From NCBI GenBank assembly GCA_020637755.1, contig JACKJW010000002.1:62001-126000 (forward strand): a stretch of DNA of 64,000 bases, read 5' to 3'. The position numbers and the translations under genes are program-made. The notes under the pieces were generated by a model. It was not told where the DNA came from and searched no databases. It saw only the letters and a list, made by a program, of their open reading frames with translations. Source of the DNA: Brucellaceae bacterium. GTDB taxonomy: Bacteria > Pseudomonadota > Alphaproteobacteria > Rhizobiales > Rhizobiaceae. Below, one piece after another: positions 36,334 through 45,500 of the stretch. Each line of letters starts with the position of its first letter. Position 1 is the first letter of the stretch.

Positions 36334-37527
36334 ATGGCGGGGATCGCGACGCTCGCGCTGGCCTATATCATGTCGCAGTTCTACCGTTCCTTCATGGCAG
36401 TGCTGACACCGGCGCTGACGGCGGAACTGGGCGCGACAAAGGCCGAACTGTCGCTGGCCTCCGGCGCATGGTTCATCGCATTCGCCCTGATGCAGTTCAT
36501 CGTTGGTGTTTCGCTGGACCGCTACGGCCCACGCGTCACGGCGGCACTGCTGCTCGGTTTTGCCGGTTCGGGTGGAGCATTTCTCTTTGCGGCGGCCACC
36601 GCGCCCTGGATGATAGTTCTTTCCATGATTTTCATCGGGATCGGCTGCTCGCCGGTGCTCATGGCCTCCTATTTCCTGTTCGCACGGCTCTATCATCCGG
36701 CAAAATTCGCGATGCTGGCCTCCTGGATGGTAGGCTTCGGTTCGGCCGGCAACGTCATCGGCGCGTCTCCCCTGGCCAACGCCGCGGAAGCCTTCGGCTG
36801 GCGGCCGGTCATGGCGGGCCTGGCCGCCGTGACACTTCTGATCTCCGTCATGATCTGGTTCACCGTGCGCGATCCGCGCGAGCCGGAGGAGGGACGTCCG
36901 CAGGGCGGGTTCGCCGGCTATCTGGACCTGATGACGATCCGTTGGCTTTGGCCGATCATCCCCCTTGTGGCCGTCAACAATGCCGCCGCCGCAGGCATTC
37001 GCGGCCTGTGGGCCGGCCCCTACATGGCTGATCTGCATGGCGCCGATGCCCTCGCCATTGGCCATGTGACGCTGATGATGGCGATTGCCATGGTCGCCGG
37101 AAACTTCATCTACGGTCCGCTCGACCGCCTGTTCGGCACCCGCAAATGGGTGGCGGTCGCCGGTTGTGTAATCGCGGTGTCGGCCATCGCCTATCTGGCA
37201 CTGAACCCGCGGGCCGGTGCGGGTGCGGTGACGGCGGCTTTCGTGGTGATCGGACTGGCCGGCTCCAGTTACGGCCTGATGATGGCCCATGCCCGCGCCT
37301 TTGTTCCTGCCCATTTGACCGGGCGCGGCGTGACGCTGATGAACTTTTTTGCCATCGGCGGCACCGGCGTCATGCAATTCGTTACCGGCTGGGTGGTGAC
37401 GGCTGCAGCCGATCCGGGCCGCCCGGAAGCCTCGTGGCAGGCGCTCTGGACCTTCTATGCCGTGCTGTTGGGCGGCGCGCTGCTGATCTATCTCACCGCG
37501 CGGGATGCCAAACCGGCCAAGGCTTGA
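36334..37527 (+). CDS. MFS transporter
   Basis: About 397 residues with twelve hydrophobic segments. The loop 2-3 signature is seen as GVSLDRYGPRVTA, and an equivalent after the sixth loop as GPLDRLFGTRKW. SD GAGGGAGG lies against the first ATG at 36328; ATG 36334 has correct spacing and is preferred. Substrate cannot be told; the size and symmetry fit small-molecule exporters or nitrate/oxalate-like porters. Its stop is directly adjacent to the converging hydrolase gene. Confidence 0.85.
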   Translation: MAGIATLALAYIMSQFYRSFMAVLTPALTAELGATKAELSLASGAWFIAFALMQFIVGVSLDRYGPRVTAALLLGFAGSGGAFLFAAATAPWMIVLSMIFIGIGCSPVLMASYFLFARLYHPAKFAMLASWMVGFGSAGNVIGASPLANAAEAFGWRPVMAGLAAVTLLISVMIWFTVRDPREPEEGRPQGGFAGYLDLMTIRWLWPIIPLVAVNNAAAAGIRGLWAGPYMADLHGADALAIGHVTLMMAIAMVAGNFIYGPLDRLFGTRKWVAVAGCVIAVSAIAYLALNPRAGAGAVTAAFVVIGLAGSSYGLMMAHARAFVPAHLTGRGVTLMNFFAIGGTGVMQFVTGWVVTAAADPGRPEASWQALWTFYAVLLGGALLIYLTARDAKPAKA

Positions 37528-38499
37528 TCATTTCGTCAGCGAATCAATCCACGCGCTGGTCTTTTCGGCCAAATCCGCCGTCGTGTTGGGTGAGAGAATG
37601 TCGCCCGCGATCACATGCTGGCTCGGATTTTTGGAATCTGTCACCTCGATCACGCGGTGAGACCCGCCCCAGCGTGCTGCAATCGCGGCTGTGACAGAAT
37701 GATCAACCACCGTGTCACCAGGCGCGAAGATGAAGAGTGCCGGAACCTTGACCCGCTCGACGAGCACGGAATTGGCCAGCTTCACCGTCTCGGCCATGGG
37801 CAGCAGCGCGCGTGTGGGATAGCGCGTTGTCCAGAATTTCGCATGATCGGCATTTTGCGGTTCAAAGGAACGCTCCGGCCCGACGACCAGATTGGCGATC
37901 TGTTCCGCCCAGGGCTGCGTCAGCAGGAACGAGCCATCCGCCCGAAGCTGGTAGTTCGGTGAGATCATCACCAGACCATCCATCTGCGCGGCCAGCTCCG
38001 TTTGGCCGGCGGCCCATGTTGCAAGCGAAGCGCCGGTGGATGTCGAGATGACCACGACCCGTTCCCCGATGGCCTTGCCGATGGCGAGCGCCTCGGCAAA
38101 ATCATTCACCCAGTCATGGACGCTGGCACGCGCCAGCATCTCGCCGTTTTCGCCATGGCCGGTCAGCCGTGCAAAATAGAGGTTCGCACCCAGCGCCTTG
38201 GCCACGATGTCGGGCAACGGGCGCACTTCCTGCTTGGTCGCGGAAAAGCCGTGCACATAGACGAGCGCGACCGGCGTGCGCGCATGCGATTCCGGATAGG
38301 CCCAGACGATTTCCTTTTCCGTTCCCGGCACGATGGCCGCAACGGTCGATTCCTCCCGTGCAATCCATGCGGCCGGGTCGGCCGTGATGGCTGCCCCGTC
38401 GATATTGATGCCGGTGTCCACGGGCGTCCGCGGGCCGACGAGGAACGTCACGGCTGCGGCAAGCAGGAGGAGAAAAAGTCCGATCAGGAATTTGCGCAT
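37528..38499 (-). CDS. Alpha/beta hydrolase with N-terminal anchor
   Basis: 323 residues with a signal anchor (FLIGLFLLLLAAAVTFLV). Motifs: YVHGFSATKQE oxyanion region, LTGHGENG, the nucleophile elbow as STSTGASL (the first Gly of GxSxG is replaced), acid in APGDTVVDH and His in NPSQHVIAGD. ATG 38499 is best placed from GAGG; GTG 38511 and ATG 38505 are in frame. The gene ends exactly at the MFS stop, so the transcripts converge with no gap. Periplasmic lipase or esterase activity is likely. Confidence 0.82.
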   Translation of the reverse strand: MRKFLIGLFLLLLAAAVTFLVGPRTPVDTGINIDGAAITADPAAWIAREESTVAAIVPGTEKEIVWAYPESHARTPVALVYVHGFSATKQEVRPLPDIVAKALGANLYFARLTGHGENGEMLARASVHDWVNDFAEALAIGKAIGERVVVISTSTGASLATWAAGQTELAAQMDGLVMISPNYQLRADGSFLLTQPWAEQIANLVVGPERSFEPQNADHAKFWTTRYPTRALLPMAETVKLANSVLVERVKVPALFIFAPGDTVVDHSVTAAIAARWGGSHRVIEVTDSKNPSQHVIAGDILSPNTTADLAEKTSAWIDSLTK

Positions 38500-38719
38500 G
38501 GGCATCCTCACCTCAGCCGGTCCGTCAGCCGCACGTTGCCGCTGCCGTGCCGCGCAGGGTTACAAGAGGGACGGCAACAGGGCAATCGTTCGCCGCAGCC
38601 GCCCGGTACGGTTTCACCTGTGGGGAACAATTTTCTAACCCCGACCCATGCCAAGGACCAAATGTATCCTTGCAACGGCGCGGCGCCCTTTCTACGGTCG
38701 GGCGAAAGAATGCGAGGAA

Positions 38720-39760
38720 ATGTCTGACATGCCAAAATCCGTCCTTGAGTGCATCGGCAACACGCCGCTCATCCGCCTGAAGCGCGCTTCCGAAGCGACG
38801 GGTTGCGAGATTTATGGCAAGGCGGAGTTCATGAATCCCGGCCAGTCGGTCAAGGACCGTGCCGGTCTGTTCATCATCCGCGATGCCGAGCGCAAGGGAC
38901 TGCTGAAGCCGGGCGGCGTGATTGTCGAAGGGACGGCCGGCAACACCGGCATCGGGCTGACGGTGGTCGCCAAGGCGCTCGGCTACCGTACTGTTATCGT
39001 CATTCCCGAGACCCAGAGCCAGGAAAAGAAGGACGCCCTGCGCGTGCTTGGCGCGGAACTGATCGAAGTTCCGGCGGTTCCCTACAAGAACCCGAACAAC
39101 TACGTGAAGCTCTCCGGCCGCCTCGCCGAACAGATGGCAAAAGCCTCTGAAAACGGTGCTATCTGGGCCAACCAGTTCGATAATGTGGCCAACCGCGAAG
39201 GTCACATCGCCACCACGGCCCGCGAAATCTGGGAGCAGACCGGCGGCAAGGTCGACGGTTTCGTCTCGGCTGTGGGCACCGGCGGCACGCTGGCTGGTAC
39301 TGGCATCGGGTTGAAGGGCTTCAACAAGGACATCAAGGTCGCGCTGGCTGACCCGATGGGCGCGGCGCTTTACAGCTATTACACCTCCGGGGAACTGAAG
39401 GCGGAAGGCGGATCGATCACCGAGGGCATCGGGCAGGGCCGGATCACCGCCAATCTTGACGGCTTCACGCCGGATTTCGCCTACCAGATCGGCGACGACG
39501 AAGCCTTGCCGATCGTCTTCGACCTCGTTCAGGAAGAAGGCCTGTGCCTCGGCGGCTCGTCCGGCATCAACATTGCGGGTGCCATGCGGCTCGCGCGGGA
39601 CCTCGGCCCCGGCCACACCATCGTGACCATGCTGTGCGACTATGGCACGCGCTACCAGTCCAAGCTGTTCAACCCTGCTTTCCTGCGTGACAAGGGCCTT
39701 CCTTACCCCGCCTGGATGGAAGGCAGCAGTGAGATTGCAGTGCCCTTCGAGGATGCCTGA
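38720..39760 (+). CDS. cysK: Cysteine synthase
   Basis: PLP enzyme of the O-acetylserine sulfhydrylase family, about 346 residues, slightly longer than E. coli CysK. The PLP lysine is in GQSVKDRAGLF, the substrate loop is EGTAGNTGIG, the phosphate loop VGTGGTLAGTG, and the late GLCLGGSSGINI. Start ATG 38720; ATG 38729 is also possible. It heads a tight operon with alaX, sseA and a GNAT gene. The C-terminus adds FLRDKGLPYPAWMEG, which is typical of a rhizobial subgroup. True activity could be cysteine or cystathionine synthesis. Confidence 0.92.
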   Translation: MSDMPKSVLECIGNTPLIRLKRASEATGCEIYGKAEFMNPGQSVKDRAGLFIIRDAERKGLLKPGGVIVEGTAGNTGIGLTVVAKALGYRTVIVIPETQSQEKKDALRVLGAELIEVPAVPYKNPNNYVKLSGRLAEQMAKASENGAIWANQFDNVANREGHIATTAREIWEQTGGKVDGFVSAVGTGGTLAGTGIGLKGFNKDIKVALADPMGAALYSYYTSGELKAEGGSITEGIGQGRITANLDGFTPDFAYQIGDDEALPIVFDLVQEEGLCLGGSSGINIAGAMRLARDLGPGHTIVTMLCDYGTRYQSKLFNPAFLRDKGLPYPAWMEGSSEIAVPFEDA

Positions 39761-39763
39761 GGA

Positions 39764-40501
39764 ATGACCGCAACGCAGACGCTCTTCCGTGACGACGCCT
39801 ACCTGTCCACCGCGGAGGGGACCGTTGTGGCCATCACGAATCGTGGCGGCATCGTGCTGGACCGTACGGTCTTCTACGCCACGTCCGGCGGGCAGCCCGG
39901 CGACACCGGCTTTCTGGAGAGGGCGGACGGCACGCGCATCGCGATTGCCGCCACCGTTACAGGTGAAACCAAGGACGAGATCATCCACGTTGCGGCTGAG
40001 GGCGAGGCCTTGCCGGATGTGGGCGAGGCGCTGGTGCTGCACATCGACTGGGAGCGGCGTTACAGGCTGATGCGCATGCACACGGCCTGCCACCTGCTCA
40101 CCGTCATCTGCCCCTTTCCCATCACCGGCGCTTCGGTTGGCGAGGAGGAAAGCCGCGTCGATTTCGACATGGCGGAAGCCGGCGTGACGAAGGAGGAGGT
40201 GACGGCAAAACTGATGGACCTCGTCAATGCCGATCACCCGGTCTTTGTGCGCACCATTTCAGACGCTGCACTGGACGCCAATCCCGGTCTGGTAAAATCA
40301 AAAAATGTCCGGCCGCCATCAGGTACCGGTAATATCCGCCTTGTCTGCATCGGCGAGGACGCCGCGGTGGACAGCCAGCCCTGCGGCGGCACCCATGTGC
40401 TCTCCACGCTGGAAGTGGGCGATATCCACATCGGCAAGATCGAGAAGAAGGGGCGCGAGAATCGCCGCTTCCGCATCCGCTTCGGCAAGGCACCGCAATG
40501 A
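39764..40501 (+). CDS. Alanyl-tRNA editing protein (AlaX)
   Basis: Trans-editing hydrolase that clears Ser or Gly mischarged on tRNA-Ala. 245 residues. The two zinc motifs are RMHTACHLL (HxxxH) and CGGTHV, and the N-terminal part holds VFYATSGGQPGDTG as in the AlaRS editing domain. ATG 39764 is three bases after the cysK stop. Coupling serine-tRNA-Ala editing to cysteine synthesis from serine is suggestive but not proven. Confidence 0.92.
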   Translation: MTATQTLFRDDAYLSTAEGTVVAITNRGGIVLDRTVFYATSGGQPGDTGFLERADGTRIAIAATVTGETKDEIIHVAAEGEALPDVGEALVLHIDWERRYRLMRMHTACHLLTVICPFPITGASVGEEESRVDFDMAEAGVTKEEVTAKLMDLVNADHPVFVRTISDAALDANPGLVKSKNVRPPSGTGNIRLVCIGEDAAVDSQPCGGTHVLSTLEVGDIHIGKIEKKGRENRRFRIRFGKAPQ

Positions 40502-40520
40502 TCCCGCAAAGGAGCCGGAC

Positions 40521-41381
40521 GTGACCCCGGACGTGACCAAGGACCTTCCCGTGATCGTCAGCGCGGACTGGCTTCAGGACAATCTCGGGAAGCCGGGGCT
40601 GACCGTCATTGACGCCTCCTGGTATCTGCCCGCGCAAAACCGCGACCCGAAGGCGGAATATGATGCCGCCCACATTCCCGGCGCGATCTTTTTCGACCAC
40701 GACCTTGTGGTGGAGCCGGGCGTGAACCTGCCCCATGCGCTGCCGTCGCCGCTGGAGTTCGAGCGCCACGCCAGTTCCATGGGCATCACCGCCCATGACA
40801 CGATCGTCATTTATGACGGGCCGGGCTTCTTTTCCGCGCCGCGCGCCTGGTGGCTCTTCCGCATCTTCGGGGCAAGCGACGTGCACGTTCTGGATGGCGG
40901 CATGGATCGCTGGAAGGCCGAGGGACGGCCCGTGACCGGCAAGCCGACCCATTGCGCCGGTTCCTACTTCAAGGTGGAATTCCGGGAGGGTGCCGTGGTG
41001 CCGCTGGCCGAGATGCGCGCCATCGTGGACGCGGGCCGCGCACAGATTGCCGACGCGCGCCCGGCAGGGCGCTTTGCCGGCCGTGATCCCGAGCCGCGAC
41101 CCGGCGTGCGCGGCGGTCACATGCCGGGCGCCTGCAACGTGCCGGCCATCGACCTGTCGAAGGATGGCTCCCTGCTGCCACCCGACGCCCTGCGTGCCCG
41201 TTTCGAGGCCGCGGGCATTTCATGGGACCGTCCGGTGGTCACCTCCTGCGGGTCCGGCATCACGGCGGCTGTCCTGTCGCTGGCGCTTGACCAGGCCGGC
41301 CACCCCGACCACCGCCTTTATGATGGCTCATGGACCGAATGGGGCAGTCACCCGGAGACGCCCGTCGTCAAGGATGAATGA
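40521..41381 (+). CDS. sseA: 3-mercaptopyruvate sulfurtransferase
   Basis: Two-domain rhodanese of 286 residues, transferring sulfur from 3-mercaptopyruvate to thiols or cyanide. The N-domain has DASWYLPAQNRDPKAEY, as in the family; the active-site loop is TSCGSGITAAV in the C-domain, matching the CGSGVT-type motif of mercaptopyruvate enzymes rather than thiosulfate rhodanese. The GTG at 40521 is preceded by AAAGGAG. The stop overlaps the following GNAT start. Confidence 0.93.
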   Translation: MTPDVTKDLPVIVSADWLQDNLGKPGLTVIDASWYLPAQNRDPKAEYDAAHIPGAIFFDHDLVVEPGVNLPHALPSPLEFERHASSMGITAHDTIVIYDGPGFFSAPRAWWLFRIFGASDVHVLDGGMDRWKAEGRPVTGKPTHCAGSYFKVEFREGAVVPLAEMRAIVDAGRAQIADARPAGRFAGRDPEPRPGVRGGHMPGACNVPAIDLSKDGSLLPPDALRARFEAAGISWDRPVVTSCGSGITAAVLSLALDQAGHPDHRLYDGSWTEWGSHPETPVVKDE

Positions 41382-41905
41382 GCGGCGAGCCCGTCACGGT
41401 CCGCATCACGCGGCTTGAGACAAGGCGGCCACCCGCCGGGCGTCACGCTCCGCCACCCGGCCTGCGCCTGTCCCTGGAGCGGGCAACACAGGTTTCGCCC
41501 GCCTTCTACCATTTTCTGCACGATGAGGTCGGCGGCCCACACCATTGGCAGACCCACCGCAATCTCGACGGATCAGCAATCACCGCCCTGTTCGGCAGCG
41601 GCGGCACGGCGCAACTCCATGTCCTCAGCGTAGAGGGCAAACCGTCCGGATTTTTCGAGATCGACCTGACGGGATTGCCGGATCTGGCGGAAATCAGCCA
41701 TTTTGGCCTGATGGCCTGTGCGCAGGGCCACGGGCTCGGCCTCTGGTTCCTCCGCGAGGCGCTGGATGTTGCTTTCGGCCTGGGGGCGAAGCGCATTGCC
41801 GTTGAGACAAACACGCTCGACCATCCGCGCGCGCAGCGGCTCTACCAGCGGGCAGGCTTCACACCGGTGTCCTGGCGCGAGGCGCAGGTTGTCCTTGGCG
41901 AATGA
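41378..41905 (+). CDS. GNAT-family acetyltransferase
   Basis: 175 residues. Motif A is CAQGHGLGLWFLREALDVA (acetyl-CoA pyrophosphate loop), followed by RIAVETNTLDHPRAQRLYQRAGFTPV. ATG 41378 overlaps the sseA stop (ATGA). Substrate unknown; as last gene of a cysteine/serine operon, an amine of sulfur metabolism could be guessed only. A terminator lies 165 bases downstream. Confidence 0.85.
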   Translation: MSGEPVTVRITRLETRRPPAGRHAPPPGLRLSLERATQVSPAFYHFLHDEVGGPHHWQTHRNLDGSAITALFGSGGTAQLHVLSVEGKPSGFFEIDLTGLPDLAEISHFGLMACAQGHGLGLWFLREALDVAFGLGAKRIAVETNTLDHPRAQRLYQRAGFTPVSWREAQVVLGE

Positions 41906-41930
41906 GTCGGCCCCGGCGAAAAAACCAACC

Positions 41931-41957
41931 TGAACACGCCGTTCATCCTGGCTTCAT
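41931..41957 (+). promoter_or_regulatory. Phased TTCAT repeat and TGAAC/GTTCA palindrome
   Basis: TGAAC at 41931, GTTCA at 41941 (inverted, 5-base spacer), and TTCAT at 41942 and 41953 as direct repeats exactly 11 bases apart. Helix-phased direct repeats are typical of OmpR-family regulators. It precedes a gene-free stretch ending in a strong terminator. The regulator is unknown. Confidence 0.3.
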
Positions 41958-42069
41958 GGAGTGTGACGTACAGTCATTCCATCAAGACGGCGGAAACGCG
42001 AAAGACCGCCGCAGGAACAGACGGACATGAAGCCGGTGTCGTCAACGCCCCTTTCGCATCGGCCCATGC

Positions 42070-42105
42070 GAGCCCGCCGGGAGCAATCCCGGCGGGCTCT
42101 TCTCT
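42070..42105 (+). terminator. Intrinsic terminator
   Basis: Perfect 13-bp stem (left arm GAGCCCGCCGGGA), loop GCAA, then TTCTCTT. T-rich only on the plus side, so it ends plus-strand transcription, either the cysK operon or a short transcript from the 41931-42069 interval. Confidence 0.8.
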
Positions 42106-42157
42106 TGCCGCTTGTCATCTGTCGGGGGGAGAAACGGCAATGTGTGGCGCGGCGGGC

Positions 42158-43276
42158 TCAGGCCGCCTTGATCAGGGCTTCCGGACGGGCAAGTTCATAG
42201 CCCAGCGCGTCGGCGACGGCGGCGTTGGTGATGCGGCCCTTGTGAACATTGAGGCCGTTGCGCAGATGCGGGTCTTCCGTCAGTGCCTTCAGGCCCTTGT
42301 CGGCCAGCTGCAACCCGTAATGCAGCGTCGCATTGTTCAGCGCATGGGCCGAGGTGACCGGAACGGCACCGGGCATGTTGGCGACGCAATAATGGATGAT
42401 GCCATCCACCTCGAAGGTCGGTTCCGAATGGGTCGTCGCATGGCTGGTCTCGAAGCAGCCGCCCTGGTCGATGGCGACGTCGACGAGCACCGCGCCCTTC
42501 TTCATGCCCGACAGCATCTCGCGGCTGACCAGCTTCGGCGCAGCCGCGCCGGGGATCAGCACGGCACCGACCACAACATCGGCCGAGAAGCACTCCTCTT
42601 CCAGGGCCTCGACCGTGGAATAACGCGTGTGGACGCGGCCGCTGAAAATGTCGTCAAGCTGGCGCAGACGTGCCAGCGACCGGTCGATGATCGTCACATC
42701 GGCACCAAGGCCCACCGCCATCTTGGCCGCATGCAGGCCGACCACGCCGCCGCCGATCACCGCCACCTTGCCCGGCAGCACGCCCGGCACGCCGCCGAGC
42801 AGCACACCGCGCCCGCCATTGGCCTTTTGCAACGCTGTTGCGCCGGCCTGGATGGCGAGACGGCCCGCCACTTCCGACATCGGGGCGAGCAGCGGCAGCC
42901 CGCCGCGATCATCCGTCACGGTTTCGTAGGCGACAGCCGTGACGCCTGAGTCCACGAGACCCTTGGTCTGCGCCGGATCGGGCGCCAGATGCAGGTAGGT
43001 GTAGAGGATCTGGCCATCGCGCAGCTGCACCCACTCATTGGGCTGCGGCTCCTTCACCTTCACCACCATGTCGGACTTGGCAAAGATTTCTTCCGCCGTC
43101 TTGACGATCTTTGCCCCGGCTGCGCGGTAGGCATTGTCGTCGGCGCCGATGCCGGCACCCGCACCCGTCTCGATGATCACCTCGTGACCATGGGCGGCAT
43201 ATTCGCGCGCGGCACCCGGCGTGAGGCCGACGCGGTATTCATGGTTCTTGATTTCCTTCGGGCAACCGACGCGCAT
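42158..43276 (-). CDS. ald: Alanine dehydrogenase
   Basis: NAD-dependent reversible deamination of L-alanine to pyruvate and ammonia, 372 residues. N-terminal [20 protein letters not shown], catalytic Lys/His region with YTYLHLAPD, and the NAD fold [18 protein letters not shown]. The start is ATG 43276 (GGAGA upstream); the longer frame runs through the divergent operator. It is transcribed away from an Lrp-type regulator, the classic AldR-ald layout, so induction by alanine is expected. Confidence 0.96.
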   Translation of the reverse strand: MRVGCPKEIKNHEYRVGLTPGAAREYAAHGHEVIIETGAGAGIGADDNAYRAAGAKIVKTAEEIFAKSDMVVKVKEPQPNEWVQLRDGQILYTYLHLAPDPAQTKGLVDSGVTAVAYETVTDDRGGLPLLAPMSEVAGRLAIQAGATALQKANGGRGVLLGGVPGVLPGKVAVIGGGVVGLHAAKMAVGLGADVTIIDRSLARLRQLDDIFSGRVHTRYSTVEALEEECFSADVVVGAVLIPGAAAPKLVSREMLSGMKKGAVLVDVAIDQGGCFETSHATTHSEPTFEVDGIIHYCVANMPGAVPVTSAHALNNATLHYGLQLADKGLKALTEDPHLRNGLNVHKGRITNAAVADALGYELARPEALIKAA

Positions 43277-43331
43277 GGGAGTGTCTCCGGCGTTTGAAAT
43301 TTGATGCGATGATTCCACCACAAAAACCGGG

Positions 43332-43362
43332 CATTTTGTTTGCAAATCCATGCACAAGAATG
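43332..43362. promoter_or_regulatory. Candidate operator between ald and lrp-type regulator
   Basis: Imperfect inverted repeat: left arm CATTTTGTTTGCA (43332-43344), six-base spacer, right arm TGCACAAGAATG (43351-43362). It is central in the divergent 140-base gap and AT-rich for this genome. Likely bound by the divergent regulator. Confidence 0.5.
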
Positions 43363-43416
43363 GTATTCATATCAACAATCTTCGAAAAAAGACAAAAAAT
43401 GAGAGGAAACCTTGCG

Positions 43417-43899
43417 GTGATCAAGCTCGACAAGATCGATATTGCCATCCTGTCAGCCTTGCAGGCCGAGGGCCGCATGTCCAATGCCGCGCTGGCCGAA
43501 AAGGTCGGCCTGTCGCAATCGGCCTGCTCGCGCCGCCTCGATGCGCTGGAGAAGGACGGGGCCATTCGCGGCTATCACGCACGCCTTGCCAGCAAGGCGC
43601 TCGGTTTCGGCCTGACCGCCGTCGTGCACATCTCGTTGTCCGGCCAGTTCGAGAAGACGCTGAATGATTTCGAAGCAGCCATCAAGCGTGTGCCGAATGT
43701 CATGGCCTGCTTCCTGGTGGCCGGCGAGTATGACTACATCCTGCGCATCGCCGCCCGCGATCTGAACGACTACGAACGCATCCACCGCGACTGGCTGACC
43801 GGCCTGCCGCATGTCACAAAAATCAATTCCACCTTTGCGCTGCGTGAGGTGATTGACCGGACGGGCAAGGGGATCGACCCGTCGCTGCTGGCCGGATAG
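43417..43899 (+). CDS. Lrp/AsnC-family transcriptional regulator (AldR-like)
   Basis: 160 residues from GTG 43417, with GAGAGGAA eight bases upstream; ATG 43399 is an alternative. An HTH domain (MSNAALAEKVGLSQSACSRRLDALE) is followed by the RAM/AsnC effector domain (AVVHISLSGQFEKTLNDFEAAI). Its position divergent from ald, with a palindrome between, indicates control of ald in response to alanine. The 10-base gap to photolyase is convergent and has no clear terminator. Confidence 0.9.
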   Translation: MIKLDKIDIAILSALQAEGRMSNAALAEKVGLSQSACSRRLDALEKDGAIRGYHARLASKALGFGLTAVVHISLSGQFEKTLNDFEAAIKRVPNVMACFLVAGEYDYILRIAARDLNDYERIHRDWLTGLPHVTKINSTFALREVIDRTGKGIDPSLLAG

Positions 43900-43908
43900 G
43901 TGCCTGCC

Positions 43909-45366
43909 TCAGGCCTCGCCCTTCATCTCCCGGTAGGCTTCCAGCGCGCTGTCGCGCGCCTCGGCGTGATCCACCAGCGGCTTCGGATAGGTGTCCCCAA
44001 GCTGCACACCCGCCTTCTTGCGGGTCTCGGGCTTGGCGTCCGCAGGAAACTGGATATCCGCTCCCGCCAGTCCTGACAGTTCGGGCACGAAACGCCGCAC
44101 ATAGGTGCCGTCCGGATCGAATTTCCTGCCCTGCAGGATGGGATTGAAAATGCGGAAATAGGGCGCGGCATCGGCACCGGACCCCGCCACCCACTGCCAG
44201 CTGGCCGCGTTCGACGCCGGATCGGCGTCGACCAGCGTGTCCCAGAACCATTGCTCGCCCGCGCGCCAGTCGGTGCGCAAATGCTTGATCAGGAACGAGG
44301 CAGCCGCCATGCGCACGCGATTGTGCATCCAGCCGGTCTGCCAGAGCTGGCGCATGCCGGCATCGACAAGGGGATAGCCGGTGCGGCCCTTCTGCCAGGC
44401 GTCCAGCCGGTCCGGCGTGTCCTCCCAGCTGAAAGCATCGAAGGCGGGGTTGAAGTTCGCATCCGCCAGATCGGGATTGTGGAACAGCAGGTGATAGCTG
44501 AATTCCCGCCAGCCGATCTCCTTGCGGAATGTTTCGATGTCCTTGGCAGGAGCATCTGGCCTGGCATCCCGGATCGCATGAAAAATTTGCGCGGGCGTGA
44601 TTTCCCCATGCGCCAGATGGGGTGAAAGCCGGGATGTGCCATCCATATCTGGCCGGTCGCGGTTTTCTGCGTAGTCCTTGATCGCACCCGACAAGAACGA
44701 CTCGAGGCGCTCCTGCGCACCGGCTTCGCCCGGTGTCCAGAGATCGTGGAACCCCTTGGCCCAGTCTGGTTGGGTGGGCAGGAGCCTCCAGTCATCAAGG
44801 GTCTCGCTGGTCATCGTGCCGTCATGCCGCGTCAGGGTTCTCGGGGCGTCTGGCACCGCGGGCAGGTCAAGCTGCGCATCGAGCGCCTTCCAGAACGGCG
44901 TGAACACCTTGTACGGGCCGCCGGAACCGGTCTTCAGCGACCACGGCTCATGCAGCAATTGCCCGGCAAAGCTTTGCGCCTCGATCCCGTCTTCCTTGAG
45001 CGCAGCTTTCAGCGTGCTGTCGGCAGCCATCCCGGCAGGGTCGTGACGGCGGTTCCAGAAGACGCATGCCGCACCCGTCTCATTGACGAGGGATGCCACG
45101 ATTTCGCGCTGAATGCCGCGCCGGAACACGAGCGGCGCGCCTGCCTTGGCCAGCGCGGCGCCAAGCATGACGAGCGAATGATGCATCCACCAGAGCGAGG
45201 CGGCCCCGCGCGCCCGGAACCGTTCGTCCCCGGTCTCCAGGATGAAGACGGGGATCACCGGCCGCCCGCTGGCCGCCGCTGCCGCCAGCGCGCCATTGGC
45301 TGCCATGCGCAGATCGTGCCGGAACAGCACGAGTACGGGCGCGTTCTTCCTGGTTGGTGACGGCAT
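43909..45366 (-). CDS. phrB: Deoxyribodipyrimidine photolyase
   Basis: Blue-light flavoenzyme repairing cyclobutane dimers. 485 residues: N-terminal antenna domain (VLVLFRHDLRMAANGAL) and C-terminal FAD domain with TGYPLVDAGMRQLWQTGWMHNRVRM, the DPASNAASWQWVAGSGAD loop and YFRIFNP. These match class I CPD photolyases. It is monocistronic. The 134 bases upstream hold nothing clear. Confidence 0.94.
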   Translation of the reverse strand: MPSPTRKNAPVLVLFRHDLRMAANGALAAAAASGRPVIPVFILETGDERFRARGAASLWWMHHSLVMLGAALAKAGAPLVFRRGIQREIVASLVNETGAACVFWNRRHDPAGMAADSTLKAALKEDGIEAQSFAGQLLHEPWSLKTGSGGPYKVFTPFWKALDAQLDLPAVPDAPRTLTRHDGTMTSETLDDWRLLPTQPDWAKGFHDLWTPGEAGAQERLESFLSGAIKDYAENRDRPDMDGTSRLSPHLAHGEITPAQIFHAIRDARPDAPAKDIETFRKEIGWREFSYHLLFHNPDLADANFNPAFDAFSWEDTPDRLDAWQKGRTGYPLVDAGMRQLWQTGWMHNRVRMAAASFLIKHLRTDWRAGEQWFWDTLVDADPASNAASWQWVAGSGADAAPYFRIFNPILQGRKFDPDGTYVRRFVPELSGLAGADIQFPADAKPETRKKAGVQLGDTYPKPLVDHAEARDSALEAYREMKGEA

Positions 45367-45500
45367 GGGAGCCTTCCCCTGACTGCCTTGCTACGGCCGC
45401 GGCCCCTTCCGGCCGGTCCCCTGGGGGCTATCTAGCGCGCGAGACCTGGCGTCAAGCTCCGTGGGCAGGGGCGCGGTCGGTCAGGCGCCAAGTGTCACGG

